Shown: positions 1-9,854 of the stretch, in pieces
How the letters are laid out: the number at the start of each line of letters is the position of its first letter
How positions within the stretch are numbered: the first letter of the stretch is position 1
Source: Conyzicola nivalis_A
GTDB lineage: Bacteria > Actinomycetota > Actinomycetes > Actinomycetales > Microbacteriaceae
Assembly: GCF_040548875.1 (NCBI RefSeq)
Contig: NZ_JBEPSJ010000001.1
Span: 1,694,730-1,758,729, forward strand
Direction: 5' to 3'
Length of the DNA: 64,000 nt
Notes under the pieces: model-generated
The model's input: only the letters and a program-made list of their open reading frames with translations
The model's database searches: none
Told to the model about the DNA's origin: nothing
Translations under genes and position numbers: made by a program

Positions 1-92
1 TGGTCTTTGCCGACGATGGCCTTGTCCACGTTCGCGATGAGCTTCTGGAAGGCGTCGGCGAACCATGTCGCCTGCTCCTGGGTTACTGGCAC
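1..92 (-). CDS. MoxR-family AAA+ ATPase, N-terminal fragment (cut by window edge)
   Basis: Only about 30 codons are in the window. They start at a GTG (position 92) with an AGAGAGG ribosome-binding site just upstream. The peptide begins VPVTQEQATWFADAF and ends in VDKAIVGKD, the usual opening of MoxR ATPases before the Walker A loop. MoxR proteins act as chaperone-like ATPases, often beside DUF58 and transglutaminase genes. It follows the giant fn3 gene by about 40 bp on the same strand, the aaa-atp position of a PFNA-type cluster. The call rests on a short stretch and on context. Confidence 0.72.
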   Translation of the reverse strand, partial: MPVTQEQATWFADAFQKLIANVDKAIVGKD

Positions 93-135
93 GTGAGGCC
101 TCTCTGGTTGGTGGGAAAGCGTGGGTGGTCGAGTG

Positions 136-3100
136 TCAGCAATTCGGCATTCCCGCGGTGCTGCCGCTCATGGTGAGGTCGGCCAGGTACCACGTACCGC
201 TGTCGTAGGTCGCGTGGCCGGTGCCGCGAACGATCTTGTACCAGGAGTCGTACGACCCTGCTCCGTTGCGCGGCAGGCGGCAGCTGACGACGACGTTGGT
301 TCCGTTCTGCACGTAGCCCGGGGCCTCACAGCCGGGATTCCCCCACCGACCGCGGAACGACGAGTCTTCGGGGCAGGTGTTCACGTTGGCGGTGAGGGTC
401 CACTCGGACTTGGGCGGGTCGGGTTCCTTCTCGATCGTCACGGTGTTCGATGTGGCCGAGGTGTCGCCGCCCTTGTTGCGCGCGATCACGGTGATCGAGT
501 AGTTGCCCGGGTTCAGGTTCGACGAGGTCGCTCCGGTCGCCGTCGTCGACGCGTAACCGCCGCCGTTGAGCGACCACAGGTAGGTGATGCCCTCTGCCGC
601 TTCGCCGCTGGCCGCGCCCCAGTTCCAGTTGATGTTCGCGGGGGCGTACTGCTTGGTCCGGGTGCCGTTCACGCTGAACGCGGCCGCCTTCGGCTGGTCC
701 CGCACGGAAGCCGCAGCCGAGGTACCAGGCAGGCTCGACTTGCGACCGGTGTTCGTCGCCACGACCGTCACGGTGTAGCTTCCCGCTCCCACACCCGTGA
801 TGGTCGCCGTCCTGCCGGTGCCCTTGGCGCCGTTGCTGGCCTCCCAGGCGTATGTGGTCGAGCCGCCGGCGGCATTGACCTCCGGCCAGGTCCAGGTGAC
901 GCTCGCGGCAGCCCACTTGTCCTGTGAGGAGAGCACGGGCTGCGGTGTGCCCGGAGTGCCGTACGGAGTGGTCTGGTCGCTGGCGACAGACCAGGCGCCG
1001 GGTCCGTGCTCGTTGATGGCACGCGCGACGAACGTGTACGGCTGGCCGTTCTCGAGTCCGCTGATGGTGCAGTCGGCGCCGGCGGTGCAGGTCGTCGGCA
1101 CGGCGACGCTCGGGTTCGTCGCCACTTCGTAGGAGGTGATCGCCTTTCCGTTGGCGGCCGGGGCGACGAAGCGGAACGTGGCCTGCCTGTCGCCGCCGAT
1201 GTCGCTCGCCCTCGTCGGTTTGGCCACCTGGTCTGGCACGTCGCTGACGACCAGCCGCACAGTGCCGTTCACTCGCCTGTCGGCGTCTTCTGTGGCGTCT
1301 TCCACCGTGTAGACGACCTCGATCACCCCGCTCTTCAGCGAGGGGCTGGGGGTGATCCCGATCGAGTCGGCGGTCTGCTTGAGCGTCGCTGGCTGGCCGG
1401 TGTTCTGTACGACGGCCGACACGATGGTGAGTTTCTCGCCGGTCGTCTGGTACGGGTTGGAGTCGTTGACGAGAGGCTTGGCGGTGATGGTTCCGCCGCC
1501 CGAACCGCGCCTCATCTCGAGCTCGTCGGTCACGGCGACGGCCAGCGGACGTGAGGATCCGACGACGGTCACGTTGATCTTGCCCGGCACGGTGAACTTG
1601 TCCCACCGCAGCGTGACGCCGTAGCTGTAGGTCTGACCCTTCTGCGCGTTGCGTGGCGCCGTGAAAGTCAGTTGCGAGCCGCTGAGGCTGGCCTGGATGG
1701 CGTTGGTGCTGACCGAGAGGTCGGAGTAGGTGACCTCCTGCAGGATCTGCGGGTTGTTGTGGCTGGTCGACGCGCGGAGGTCGACGGTCGTGGTCTCGCC
1801 CACCTCGACCTGCGTGTTCGGCGTGGTGAAGACCGGGGGCTCGTCACGGAACTCGGGGTCTCCGACCACGATGTTGAGCCGCAGCGGCGCCGATACTCCG
1901 GCCGGGTCGTTCTTCGACGCGCCGTCGAAGGCGGTGAAGTTGATCGCCGCGGGTCCGCGATAGTCCTTCGGCGGCGTGAACGTGAGCGTGTCCTTGTCGA
2001 CGAAGTTCGGTGTGCCGTTGCTCTGCACGGCGCTCACCGACTTCTCGTCGGGAATCCAGGCGTCGCGACCGCTCGGCACGTCGAGGATGTCGGCGAGATC
2101 CCACTCGCGGGTCTCGTTCATGTTCACGTACTGGATCGGCAGGGCCGGATCGATGCGCGGCGGGTCGTCGAAGCCCTCCTCGACGGCGGCGGGCACGAGG
2201 ATGAACGCCATCGCGCTCAACTCGTCGAGCTCGTTCGTCACGCGGTAGGCGATCGCCTGCCGGGTGGGTCCGGGCGTGACCTCGATCGTGCCCTTCTTCT
2301 CCAGTTGCACCGCGGCGCTCGCGTTCGGTCCCTCGATCGAGACGACGAGGTCTTTCGTCGGGCCGGAGGGGTTGAACGCGTTGCCATCGAAGACGTCGAC
2401 CGTGATCGACTTCTTGCCGGCGATCTGCTTCTGCAGGATCGGGATGTCTTCCGCGGTCGGCGGGAGGATGGGGGCGTCGGGCGTCACCTTGACGAGCGCG
2501 TAGCTCATCGACTTGCCGCCCAGCGTGTTCGTCAGCTCGTAGCGCAGCGAGAACGACTGCTCGGTGTCGGGAGCGGTGAGCACGAGGTAGCGGCGGCCGA
2601 CGACCTCGGCGTCGATGCCCTCGGGCACGTCGACCAGATCTTTCGACACCTTGATCGGCGACCCCTGCGGGTCGGAGTCGTTGTTCAGCAGGTCGACCTG
2701 GGCGATGCGGCCGGGGCGCACGGCGACCGCGTCGGGGACGGCGTTCGGCTGCTGCATCTCGGTGGGCGGCGGGATCACGGCGATCTTGATCTCCGCGGTG
2801 CCCGTGGCGCCGAACGCGTCGTAGACCTCGTAGCTGAAGACGTCGGTGCCGGCTGCGGCCTCGGATGACTCGTAGATGAAGTAGTCGGTGCCGGTGTCCA
2901 CGATCGCGCCGAACGCGGGGTTCGTCGGGAAGTTGAGCAACTGGGTCGAGTCGCCGTCTGGGTCGATGCCGTTCAGCGGGATGTCGATGCGGATGGACCC
3001 GCCCGCCAGCACGCGTCCGGTGAGCGGCGTCGGCACCGGATCGCGGTTGCCCTTCACGTCGAGGCCCGTGACGGTGAATACGGCGGTCGCGGTCGCGGTT

Positions 3101-5700
3101 TCCTTGAACGGGTCGGTCACCCGGTAGTCGACGCGGTACTCGCCCGGAGTCGTCGGTGCCTGGAAGCGCAGCTTGTTCTTGCTCACGAACGCGAGACCCT
3201 CGGCCGGAGGGGTGACGAGCGCCTCGTCGACTGTCATCGTGGAGTCGTCGGGGTGGAAGTCGTTGGCGAGCACGTCGAGCGTGGTGATGTCGCCCACGCG
3301 CACGGTCGCGGTGTCGTTCGCCGCGACGGGCGGCTGGTGCTTGGTGAGGGCGGGCACGGGGACGACGGTGATGCCCGCGGTGCCCGTGCTGATGCCGTCG
3401 CTGATCGTGTACGTGAAGTTGACCTGCTCGGTCAGGGCGGCCGGCGAGGTGATGCGCACCAGCGTGCTCTCCAGCAGCTCGACGACCAGCCCCTTCGCGG
3501 TGAGCTCGGGCGCGACGGCCACCGACTGGACGGCGAGCACACGCCCGTTCGGGCTCACGTCGTTCGACAGCACGGACACCGTCACCGGCTCGTCGCCGCG
3601 GAGGTACGCGGTGTCTTTGACCGCGACCGGAGGGATGGATTCGTTCGCTGGCTTGTCGCGCACGTCGATGCGCACGATGCCGACGCTGTTGTTCGCCCCG
3701 GCCTGCAGGGTGTACTTGACGTAGTAGACGCCGACGTTTGCCGACGAGAACGATATGGTCTGGGCGTCGGGATTCGAGGATGCGACGGCTCCGCCGCCCG
3801 GATCCTCGATGGCGACGAGGGCGAGTTGCGCGCCCGACGGCGACAGGTCGTTGAGCAGCGGCTCGAGCACGACCGTCTCGTTGGCGAACGCGGTCTCGAA
3901 GTCGGGGGTGCCGATCGGGTTGAGGGTGCCCGCGGGCTCTACCTTCACGGTGAGCGTCGCCTGCGTGGGCGCACCCCGGCCGTCGCTGACCTGGAACTGC
4001 ACCTCCTTCTCACCGAGCTCGCTCGTGGCATGGGTGAAGGTGATGAAGCCGTCCGGGGTGAAACGCACCAGGTCGCCCGACTTCGGCGCGGCGCCCACGA
4101 GGTACACGTCGTCGCCATCCGGGTCGCGCCAGTTGGTGAGGACGTTGTAGCTCACGGTCTGGTACGCCTCGACGCTGACGCCGGAGTCGCGCACGGAGAC
4201 GGGCGACTCGTTGCTCGTGTCTGGCACGACTCGAGCCGAGACCCGAGCCTGGGCGACACCGCCGCGGCCGTCGTCGATCGTGTAGGTGAAGGCGATGGTT
4301 CCGATGAAGTCGGGGGCCGGAGTGAACTGCAGCGCCCGTCCGCCGTCGATGGGATCCAGGCGCCCGGTCGCCTCGTTGATCGCGTCGTACGCGGAGATCA
4401 CGAGCACGTCGCCGTCGGGGTCGCTGTCGTTGTCGAGCAGGGCGAGGATCGTGGTGCGCCCGGGCCGGATTCCGAGGTCGTCGTCGATGGCGGTCGGCGG
4501 CCTATTGGTCTCGGATCGGTCGGCGAGGGTGTCCTCGAACGACTGGATGGCCGACTTCTCGTCGCCCTCCTCCTCCGACTCCTGCTCCTCGGGCGGGATG
4601 ATGTCGTCCCAGTTGTCGACCAGGCGCATGTTCTCGTCCATCAACCACGCGTTGCCGTTGGTCAGGTCGTTGAGCGCGATCACCGACCGGTTCACCCGGA
4701 ACTCCAGCACACCGCCCTGGGTCGGCTCGGGGATCAGCACCACCTCGGGCTTCGCGTCGTCGCAGGACAGCACGTACGTCTGCGCCCCGCCGAACGCCGC
4801 GTGCGCGCAACCGTCGAGGTACACCGGAGCAGACACCGCCGTCGGCTCCGTCAACACGGAGTCGATGTTCGCAGGCACGGCCTCGACGTCGCCGCCCTCG
4901 AGCTGTACCTTCAGCAGCGAATCCCCTGTGGAGACGAGCACGTCGTCGTTGTCGGCGCTCACCTGCTGAAGGCGGAGCCCCTCGTCGTCGCCGAGCGGGT
5001 ACACCGTTCCGTCTTCTTTGACGATCTCGTTGGTCGACTGGTCGAAAACCACTGCCTCGTCGCCGACGGCGGTGAGCTGGAACTCGCCGACCGAGGGGAA
5101 CGTCGTCTTGACGGGTGCGTCGGCGAGGGATGCGACGCGGTAGAGGGCCTTCTTCGCCGAGGACACGGCGAGGATCTCGCCGCTCTTGGTGACCGTGGCC
5201 TTGCCGCCCTTGCCGAGCTTCAGCAGCGGCGGGGTGGAGACGAAGTTGAACTGGAGATCGCCCACAGCGGGGATCGCCCACAGGTCGCCGTCGGGCGAGA
5301 GGACCGTGAGCACGGTGCCGCCGTAGGCGATATCGGCGTCCTTGGGAACGTCGATCGCCGATGTGACCTCGGTCGAGGCGGGCGACACCGACTCGACCCG
5401 GCCGGAGAGGGGGTCGTACATAAAGAGGGTGTCGGCGTCCTGCAGGACATCGAAACTCGCAGAGCCCGCCACCACCGAGCCGTTGAGCTCGTCGATCTGG
5501 CGGTTCAACCTGCCGCCGAGGAGTTCTTCGCCGTTGGTCACCCAGACGTCGCGGGAGTTCAGCTGCACGTCGGCGATGGGGAATCCGGGGTGCAACGCGG
5601 CAATCGTCAGCGGGATGCCCGCGACGAGCGCGATGACGAGCGCAGACGCAGTTGCCCGGTGGCGCCTCGTCCACGCCCCGACTCCGTTAAGACCCTTCAA
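136..5700 (-). CDS. fn3: Giant membrane-anchored Ig-like/fibronectin type III surface protein
   Basis: This 1854-residue protein starts at TTG (5700) behind a GGGGGAA ribosome-binding site. Residues 1-16 are basic, 17-39 form one membrane segment, and the rest should be extracellular. Residues about 50-390 are a beta-rich, propeller-like region. About ten Ig/cadherin-like repeats follow, several with NDSDPDGD-type loops that may bind calcium. A typical fn3 domain lies near 1500-1590, then PKD-like repeats and a Cys-containing tail (CPED, GCEAPG, PNC at the end). It sits between FHA/kinase genes and MoxR, as fn3 does in bifidobacterial PFNA loci. The role, perhaps adhesion or cell-envelope sensing, is inferred. 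Confidence 0.85.
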   Translation of the reverse strand: MKGLNGVGAWTRRHRATASALVIALVAGIPLTIAALHPGFPIADVQLNSRDVWVTNGEELLGGRLNRQIDELNGSVVAGSASFDVLQDADTLFMYDPLSGRVESVSPASTEVTSAIDVPKDADIAYGGTVLTVLSPDGDLWAIPAVGDLQFNFVSTPPLLKLGKGGKATVTKSGEILAVSSAKKALYRVASLADAPVKTTFPSVGEFQLTAVGDEAVVFDQSTNEIVKEDGTVYPLGDDEGLRLQQVSADNDDVLVSTGDSLLKVQLEGGDVEAVPANIDSVLTEPTAVSAPVYLDGCAHAAFGGAQTYVLSCDDAKPEVVLIPEPTQGGVLEFRVNRSVIALNDLTNGNAWLMDENMRLVDNWDDIIPPEEQESEEEGDEKSAIQSFEDTLADRSETNRPPTAIDDDLGIRPGRTTILALLDNDSDPDGDVLVISAYDAINEATGRLDPIDGGRALQFTPAPDFIGTIAFTYTIDDGRGGVAQARVSARVVPDTSNESPVSVRDSGVSVEAYQTVSYNVLTNWRDPDGDDVYLVGAAPKSGDLVRFTPDGFITFTHATSELGEKEVQFQVSDGRGAPTQATLTVKVEPAGTLNPIGTPDFETAFANETVVLEPLLNDLSPSGAQLALVAIEDPGGGAVASSNPDAQTISFSSANVGVYYVKYTLQAGANNSVGIVRIDVRDKPANESIPPVAVKDTAYLRGDEPVTVSVLSNDVSPNGRVLAVQSVAVAPELTAKGLVVELLESTLVRITSPAALTEQVNFTYTISDGISTGTAGITVVPVPALTKHQPPVAANDTATVRVGDITTLDVLANDFHPDDSTMTVDEALVTPPAEGLAFVSKNKLRFQAPTTPGEYRVDYRVTDPFKETATATAVFTVTGLDVKGNRDPVPTPLTGRVLAGGSIRIDIPLNGIDPDGDSTQLLNFPTNPAFGAIVDTGTDYFIYESSEAAAGTDVFSYEVYDAFGATGTAEIKIAVIPPPTEMQQPNAVPDAVAVRPGRIAQVDLLNNDSDPQGSPIKVSKDLVDVPEGIDAEVVGRRYLVLTAPDTEQSFSLRYELTNTLGGKSMSYALVKVTPDAPILPPTAEDIPILQKQIAGKKSITVDVFDGNAFNPSGPTKDLVVSIEGPNASAAVQLEKKGTIEVTPGPTRQAIAYRVTNELDELSAMAFILVPAAVEEGFDDPPRIDPALPIQYVNMNETREWDLADILDVPSGRDAWIPDEKSVSAVQSNGTPNFVDKDTLTFTPPKDYRGPAAINFTAFDGASKNDPAGVSAPLRLNIVVGDPEFRDEPPVFTTPNTQVEVGETTTVDLRASTSHNNPQILQEVTYSDLSVSTNAIQASLSGSQLTFTAPRNAQKGQTYSYGVTLRWDKFTVPGKINVTVVGSSRPLAVAVTDELEMRRGSGGGTITAKPLVNDSNPYQTTGEKLTIVSAVVQNTGQPATLKQTADSIGITPSPSLKSGVIEVVYTVEDATEDADRRVNGTVRLVVSDVPDQVAKPTRASDIGGDRQATFRFVAPAANGKAITSYEVATNPSVAVPTTCTAGADCTISGLENGQPYTFVARAINEHGPGAWSVASDQTTPYGTPGTPQPVLSSQDKWAAASVTWTWPEVNAAGGSTTYAWEASNGAKGTGRTATITGVGAGSYTVTVVATNTGRKSSLPGTSAAASVRDQPKAAAFSVNGTRTKQYAPANINWNWGAASGEAAEGITYLWSLNGGGYASTTATGATSSNLNPGNYSITVIARNKGGDTSATSNTVTIEKEPDPPKSEWTLTANVNTCPEDSSFRGRWGNPGCEAPGYVQNGTNVVVSCRLPRNGAGSYDSWYKIVRGTGHATYDSGTWYLADLTMSGSTAGMPNC

Positions 5701-5803
5701 GCTCTATTCCCCCAGCATTGACTGATCCCAAGCGTTCGGTCCCCCTGCTCGCGCCGAACGCTTTCCAACCTAACACGGGGCCGTTCTCAGCCGATCTCCG
5801 GAG

Positions 5804-5823
5804 TATGGGTAGTTCTCCCCATA
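5804..5823. promoter_or_regulatory. Palindromic operator-like element upstream of fn3 (copy 1)
   Basis: The + strand reads TATGGGTAGTTCTCCCCATA, an inverted repeat with arms TATGGG/CCCATA around a TAGTTCT core. It ends 103 bases before the fn3 start codon. A near-identical element (10851-10870) lies 103 bases before the PP2C start. A conserved site before both units of one cluster suggests a shared regulator; the FHA-HTH protein encoded here is a candidate. Confidence 0.7.
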
Positions 5824-5830
5824 CGAGCGG

Positions 5831-6265
5831 CTACGTGCAGTAGCCCGCGCTGGAACCACCGTCGGCTCGGACTCGTAGGCCGGCCGTTGCCGCCGGCACC
5901 GATGGAGCGCTGGGTCGTGTCGGTTCCGGTCGACCATATGTTGTAGGTGCCTCCCGGCATGGCGTAGTGGCCGAGTCCGTCGCTCTGCGGTCCGGCCGCG
6001 TCGGCGCGGGCGAGGTAGAACTGCACACGCGTCGAGGCGAGGGGCGCTCTCACGGGTATTCCCGCGGATGTGACGGGGTCGCTGCTGCCGCCGCTGTTGC
6101 GCGCGGTGACCGTCAGCGTGTACGTGCCGCCGGCTGCGATGCGTCGGAGATGGGGAAGCCCGGATGCAACGCCGCGATCGTCAGCGGGATGCCGCCGACG
6201 AGAGCGATGACCAACGCGGTCGCGGTCGCCCTATGACGCCGCGTCCACCCGCGGACGGCCTTCAA
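5831..6265 (-). pseudogene. Degenerate, internally deleted second copy of the giant fn3 gene
   Basis: A TTG start (6265) directly follows the stop of the FHA-HTH gene. Its first 40 or so codons nearly duplicate the fn3 N-terminus (WTRRHRATATALVIALVGG, then IPLTIAALHPGFPISD). The frame then runs into a stop (TGA near 6120). A different frame continues as an fn3-like C-terminus (AGGTYTLTVTARNSGGSSD). Near 5900 the frame shifts again before the end GGSSAGYCT, which resembles the fn3 ending GSTAGMPNC. This is head and tail of a paralogue joined by a deletion of several kilobases, with at least two frame breaks, so no functional product is expected. Confidence 0.82.
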
Positions 6266-7018
6266 CTAGGCGGTTCCCGGCGTGGGCAGGTCGTCGGTGG
6301 CGGCCGACTTCTGTGCCTCGCGCTGCTCGGTGTCGTTGCGGTCGAGCAGGTAGAGGTCGTCCTGGCTCACGAGCCGCGTGGCGACGGCGTACTCGACCAG
6401 ACGGAGGCGGCGGTTCGTCGCCAGGTTGCCCTTGCCGCCGCGCAGCCCCTGCACGCCGATCTTGTCGAGCTTGTCGCAGACGTTGTCGAGCTTGCGGTTG
6501 AACGTCGTCATCGACCAGTGCAGCCGCTCTGCCGCGTCGGCCGAGGTGGGGATCTCTCCCCTGCCCGGCGACGACTGCCGCAGCACGTTCTCGGCGAGTG
6601 CGACGATCAGCAGCCGCTGGGTGCTCGTCAACGGCACCGGTTCGATGGTGGTCGAACCGCCGCTGCCGGCGACGGCGGCCGAGGTGTCGAAGTAGTCGTC
6701 GGCCGAGTGGATGGTGAACTCGTAGGTCGTCGACCCCGCGCTGAAGAGAACCTGCATCTGCGAGAACACGATCGGGAGCTTCGCCCCGGGGGCAAGCCAG
6801 GCCTGAACCTGGCCGGTCGCATCCGTCACCGTCGCCGACAGGAGATTGCCCACGTTCGCCAGCCACCACAGGCCGAAGTCCTCGTAGATGCGCAGGAACC
6901 GGCGGTGCAGGTAGGGGTTGTCGTCGATGACGAGGTCGCTCTCACGACCGATGTGGAAGTCGCTCGGGTGTTCGACGTCGTACCACTCGCCGCAGAACTC
7001 GATCTTGAGGGGGTTCAT
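6266..7018 (-). CDS. FHA domain protein with C-terminal winged-helix-like domain (possible regulator)
   Basis: The ATG at 7018 overlaps the kinase stop as ATGA, which favours it over a GTG at 7030. Residues about 15-100 form an FHA-like fold (HIGRESDLVIDDN, YLHRRF), expected to bind phosphothreonine. Residues about 135-235 look like a helix-turn-helix (TSADAAERLHWSMTTFNRKL followed by a basic wing). Lying directly after the kinase gene, it may be a substrate that couples phosphorylation to transcription. A target could be the two palindromes before fn3 and PP2C. The FHA call is firm; DNA binding is inferred from helix pattern only. Confidence 0.75.
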   Translation of the reverse strand: MNPLKIEFCGEWYDVEHPSDFHIGRESDLVIDDNPYLHRRFLRIYEDFGLWWLANVGNLLSATVTDATGQVQAWLAPGAKLPIVFSQMQVLFSAGSTTYEFTIHSADDYFDTSAAVAGSGGSTTIEPVPLTSTQRLLIVALAENVLRQSSPGRGEIPTSADAAERLHWSMTTFNRKLDNVCDKLDKIGVQGLRGGKGNLATNRRLRLVEYAVATRLVSQDDLYLLDRNDTEQREAQKSAATDDLPTPGTA

Positions 7019-8649
7019 GAGGGGAAGCACTCCTCAAGGGGATCGGCCGAGGTCTTCGCGCCGCGCTTCACGCGCACCTCGAGACAGACCTGCGTTCCGA
7101 GCACGTAGTTGTCGATCACGACTGTGTCGCCCGCCAGTGCCCGAGCCTGCTCGTTCGGGCGGTCGTAGCGCTGCCAGATGAATTCGTCGCCGTCTACGGG
7201 GTCGGGGTTGACGAAGGTCACGCTGAGCGTTCCCTCGACGGGCACGACGTTGCCGACCGTGGGCGTCGGTATCGACGATGCGACAACCGCCGCCTCGCCG
7301 CCCGGGGTGTTCGTGGTGGCTGCGTCGGGGCCGGACGGCACTCCGCCGAAGACGATCCCGGCCACGATCGCGCCGGCGATCGCGACTCCGGCGGCGATGC
7401 CGCCCCACAGCACCCAGCGGTTGGTGCGCGATACCGGCGCCTCGTCGGCTGCGGCGGGCGCCTCGGCCGGCTCGACGGCGGGAGCGGGCGTCTGCCGACG
7501 ACGCACGATCGTCTCCTCGGGGAGCGCGGTCGCGGGCTGGGCGTCGACCCGCTGTGCACCGCGAGCGATCGTGACGTCGTCGTTCGGCGCCGGCGTCGGC
7601 GGTGGCGCCGGTGCACGCGGGGCCGCGACGGCCGGCTGCGCGTCGATCGTCGCGACGGTGCGCGCACGCGTGGCGTCGTCGTCGTCGGTCTCGGCGGAGC
7701 GCAGCGGCGCCTCGATGAGCAGGTTGGGCACGTCGATCGCGGTCGGCGTGTAGCCGAGCTCGAGCTCGACGCGCTGCAGCGCGCGGGCGAAGTCGACGGC
7801 GGTGGCGAACCTGTCGTTGCGGTCGCTCGCCATGCCCTTCTGCAGGACGGCGGTGAGCGAGCGGGGAATGTCGTCGCGCGCCATCGGGGTGATCGCGCCG
7901 CGTTCGATGCGGCCGATCAGGTCGAGGGTCCCGTTGGAGCGACCACGCACCTCGAACGGCGTCTGGCCGGCGAGGATCGTGTAGATGGTGGCGGCGAGGG
8001 AGAACACGTCGCTGCGCACGTCGGGTTGCGGGTCGTCTTCGAACATCTCGGGCGGAGACCACGGCACTGACATGCCGATCGACGCGCTCTCGGTGCCTCC
8101 CGTGCCGGTGTCGGCGAGGGCGCTCGCGAGAGTGCCGGTGTGCACGGGCAGCAGGTCGTCGTCGAGCGCGCTGGAGATTCCGAAGTCGGTGAGGGCCGGC
8201 CAGCCGTAGTCGTTGCCGAGCACGTTGGCCGGTTTGATGTCGCGGTGCAGGATTCCCGCGGCGTGCGCGGTCGCGACGGCGCTGGAGAGCCGGACACCGG
8301 TGCGCAGTGCGTCGGCGACCTGGAACGTCTCCTGCTTGTAGCGCTCGGCGAGGCTCGGGCCGGAGCAGTACTCCATCACGAAGTAGGGCCGGTCGTCGCT
8401 CGCCACGTCTGCGTGATAGATCGTGACGATATACGGATGCGCCGACAGCTGTGCCATCAGGTTGGCCTCGGCGACGAACGCCGCGCGGTTCGCGCCGACG
8501 AGCTCCTCGGTGAGCAGCACCTTCACCGCGACGCGGCGCTTCGGCAGCTGCTGCTGGTAGAGGAATACGTCGGAGAAGCCGCCGGAGCCGAGCGGTCGTA
8601 CGAATGTGTAGCCGGGAAGCTCGGGAGGCTGGGAGGCCGGTCGTCGCAT
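7015..8649 (-). CDS. Membrane-anchored serine/threonine protein kinase (Pkb2/PknB-like)
   Basis: This 544-residue Hanks-type kinase has a glycine loop GSGGFSDV (21-28), lysine K43 in AVKVL, HRDIKPANV with catalytic D137, and DFG at 155-157. All the catalytic elements are present. A Pro/Ala-rich linker (about 325-400) leads to one membrane segment (about 407-430, VLWGGIAAGVAIAGAIVAG). A 110-residue outside domain with a Cys pair follows. There are no PASTA repeats, so the sensor differs from PknB. Its start overlaps the FHA gene stop (TGATG), and its end overlaps the FHA-HTH gene, so one operon is likely. Substrates probably include the two FHA proteins. Confidence 0.92.
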   Translation of the reverse strand: MRRPASQPPELPGYTFVRPLGSGGFSDVFLYQQQLPKRRVAVKVLLTEELVGANRAAFVAEANLMAQLSAHPYIVTIYHADVASDDRPYFVMEYCSGPSLAERYKQETFQVADALRTGVRLSSAVATAHAAGILHRDIKPANVLGNDYGWPALTDFGISSALDDDLLPVHTGTLASALADTGTGGTESASIGMSVPWSPPEMFEDDPQPDVRSDVFSLAATIYTILAGQTPFEVRGRSNGTLDLIGRIERGAITPMARDDIPRSLTAVLQKGMASDRNDRFATAVDFARALQRVELELGYTPTAIDVPNLLIEAPLRSAETDDDDATRARTVATIDAQPAVAAPRAPAPPPTPAPNDDVTIARGAQRVDAQPATALPEETIVRRRQTPAPAVEPAEAPAAADEAPVSRTNRWVLWGGIAAGVAIAGAIVAGIVFGGVPSGPDAATTNTPGGEAAVVASSIPTPTVGNVVPVEGTLSVTFVNPDPVDGDEFIWQRYDRPNEQARALAGDTVVIDNYVLGTQVCLEVRVKRGAKTSADPLEECFPS

Positions 8650-9854
8650 CAGTCCTCGTCCACGGTCAGAGTCACTCCGCCGCCAAGGTCGACGACAGTT
8701 CCGACAATAACGGAGGTCGGCTCACCCGCGCGCAACTTCTGCGCCTCTTTGCCCGGCATCGCGATGGTCGTGCCGTTGCGCGAGTGCAGGTCGGTCACCA
8801 CGACGGTGTCGCCTTCGAGCACAAAACGCACGTGGGTACGTGAGATGTCCTGGTCGGCCCCGCCCACGGTGATGAGCCGGGGCATCTTGTCACCCGAGAC
8901 CTGGCTCACGCTCGGCGAGCGTCCAACGAGGATCGGCTGGGTGAGCGGCTCGCGCGCGCCGTTGGACAGCACGAGCGTCACCGTCTGGGCGGCGGGCTGC
9001 ACGGGGGCGGCCTGCGTCTTCGGCCGGCGGCGGCCGCGCAGCTTCGCGATGTCGGAGGTGAGCACCGTGTGGCCGTCGTGGTCACCGACGGGATCGACGG
9101 ATGCCTCGGCCGTGGGCGCTTCCTCGGACCCGTCGCGCACCGCCGCGTCGGCCACGGAGCGGTACATCGTGTCACCGAAGGCGTAGTCGTAGCCCTCGGC
9201 AGACGTCTCGAGGCTGTCGATGCCCTCGGAGGGCGCGTCGCTCACGGTCGCCTCGATGTCGATCTCGGCGGTGGTCGGCGTGGCGACGGGCGCTTCGGGC
9301 TCGGCGACCGGGGTGGGCTCGGCGACCGGGGCTGCTGTCGCATCGACGGGCTCGGCGACCGGGGTGGGCTCAGCGACCGGGGTGGGCTCGGCGAACGGGG
9401 TGGGCTCGGCGACCGCGACTGTGAGGCTCGAGATCCAGGCGGCTCCCGACACGAGCGGCAGCGCGGGCGTCTCGGCGGCGAGCGCCCCATCCACGGTCAC
9501 GACGGCGGAGGTCACTTCGTCGAGCAGCCGCTCGATCCACGTCGAGACTCCTGTGCCGCTGAGCGACTCGTCTGCCGCCCCGGTGAGCGCGACGGTGACA
9601 TCTCCGCGCACGATGACACGCAGCGAGCCGGATACTGCCGACCAGTCGAGCAGAGCGAACGGCGGCGTGGCCGAAAGCCCCTTGCCGGTGAGCAGGTCGA
9701 GCGAACGCTGCAGCGCGTCGTCAGCGCGGAGCGCCGACCAGACCGCTTCGACGAACGCGTCGTCGACTGACGCGCCGACGACCAGCACGCGCGACTCCGT
9801 CGAGAAGGCGATCCAACCGCGGCTGCTCGCTGGGGTGAAATGCACGGGGGTCAT
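8649..9854 (-). CDS. FHA domain protein with Pro/Glu-rich repeats
   Basis: This is a 401-residue protein. Residues 1-155 are an uncharacterised alpha/beta region. Residues about 170-215 are a low-complexity AEPTPV repeat tract, and a linker follows to about 290. Residues about 305-400 form a canonical FHA domain with VGRSPSVS, ISRTHVRF and DLHSRNGT. It should bind phosphothreonine peptides and report on the neighbouring kinase and phosphatase. The ATG overlaps the PP2C stop (ATGA). The AEPTPV tract comes from tandem DNA repeats at about 9290-9420, so its length may vary between strains. Confidence 0.88.
   Translation of the reverse strand: MTPVHFTPASSRGWIAFSTESRVLVVGASVDDAFVEAVWSALRADDALQRSLDLLTGKGLSATPPFALLDWSAVSGSLRVIVRGDVTVALTGAADESLSGTGVSTWIERLLDEVTSAVVTVDGALAAETPALPLVSGAAWISSLTVAVAEPTPFAEPTPVAEPTPVAEPVDATAAPVAEPTPVAEPEAPVATPTTAEIDIEATVSDAPSEGIDSLETSAEGYDYAFGDTMYRSVADAAVRDGSEEAPTAEASVDPVGDHDGHTVLTSDIAKLRGRRRPKTQAAPVQPAAQTVTLVLSNGAREPLTQPILVGRSPSVSQVSGDKMPRLITVGGADQDISRTHVRFVLEGDTVVVTDLHSRNGTTIAMPGKEAQKLRAGEPTSVIVGTVVDLGGGVTLTVDED

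Noticed and set aside
3253..5721. 822-codon open frame on the + strand antisense to the giant fn3 gene
   Set aside because: It mirrors GC-rich codons of the real gene, has Arg/Val/Asp-heavy low-complexity sequence, and no motif or ribosome-binding site.
9290..9420. Repeat array resembling a CRISPR in its regular spacing
   Set aside because: It is the in-frame AEPTPV coding repeat of the FHA protein; there are no unique spacers and no cas genes.
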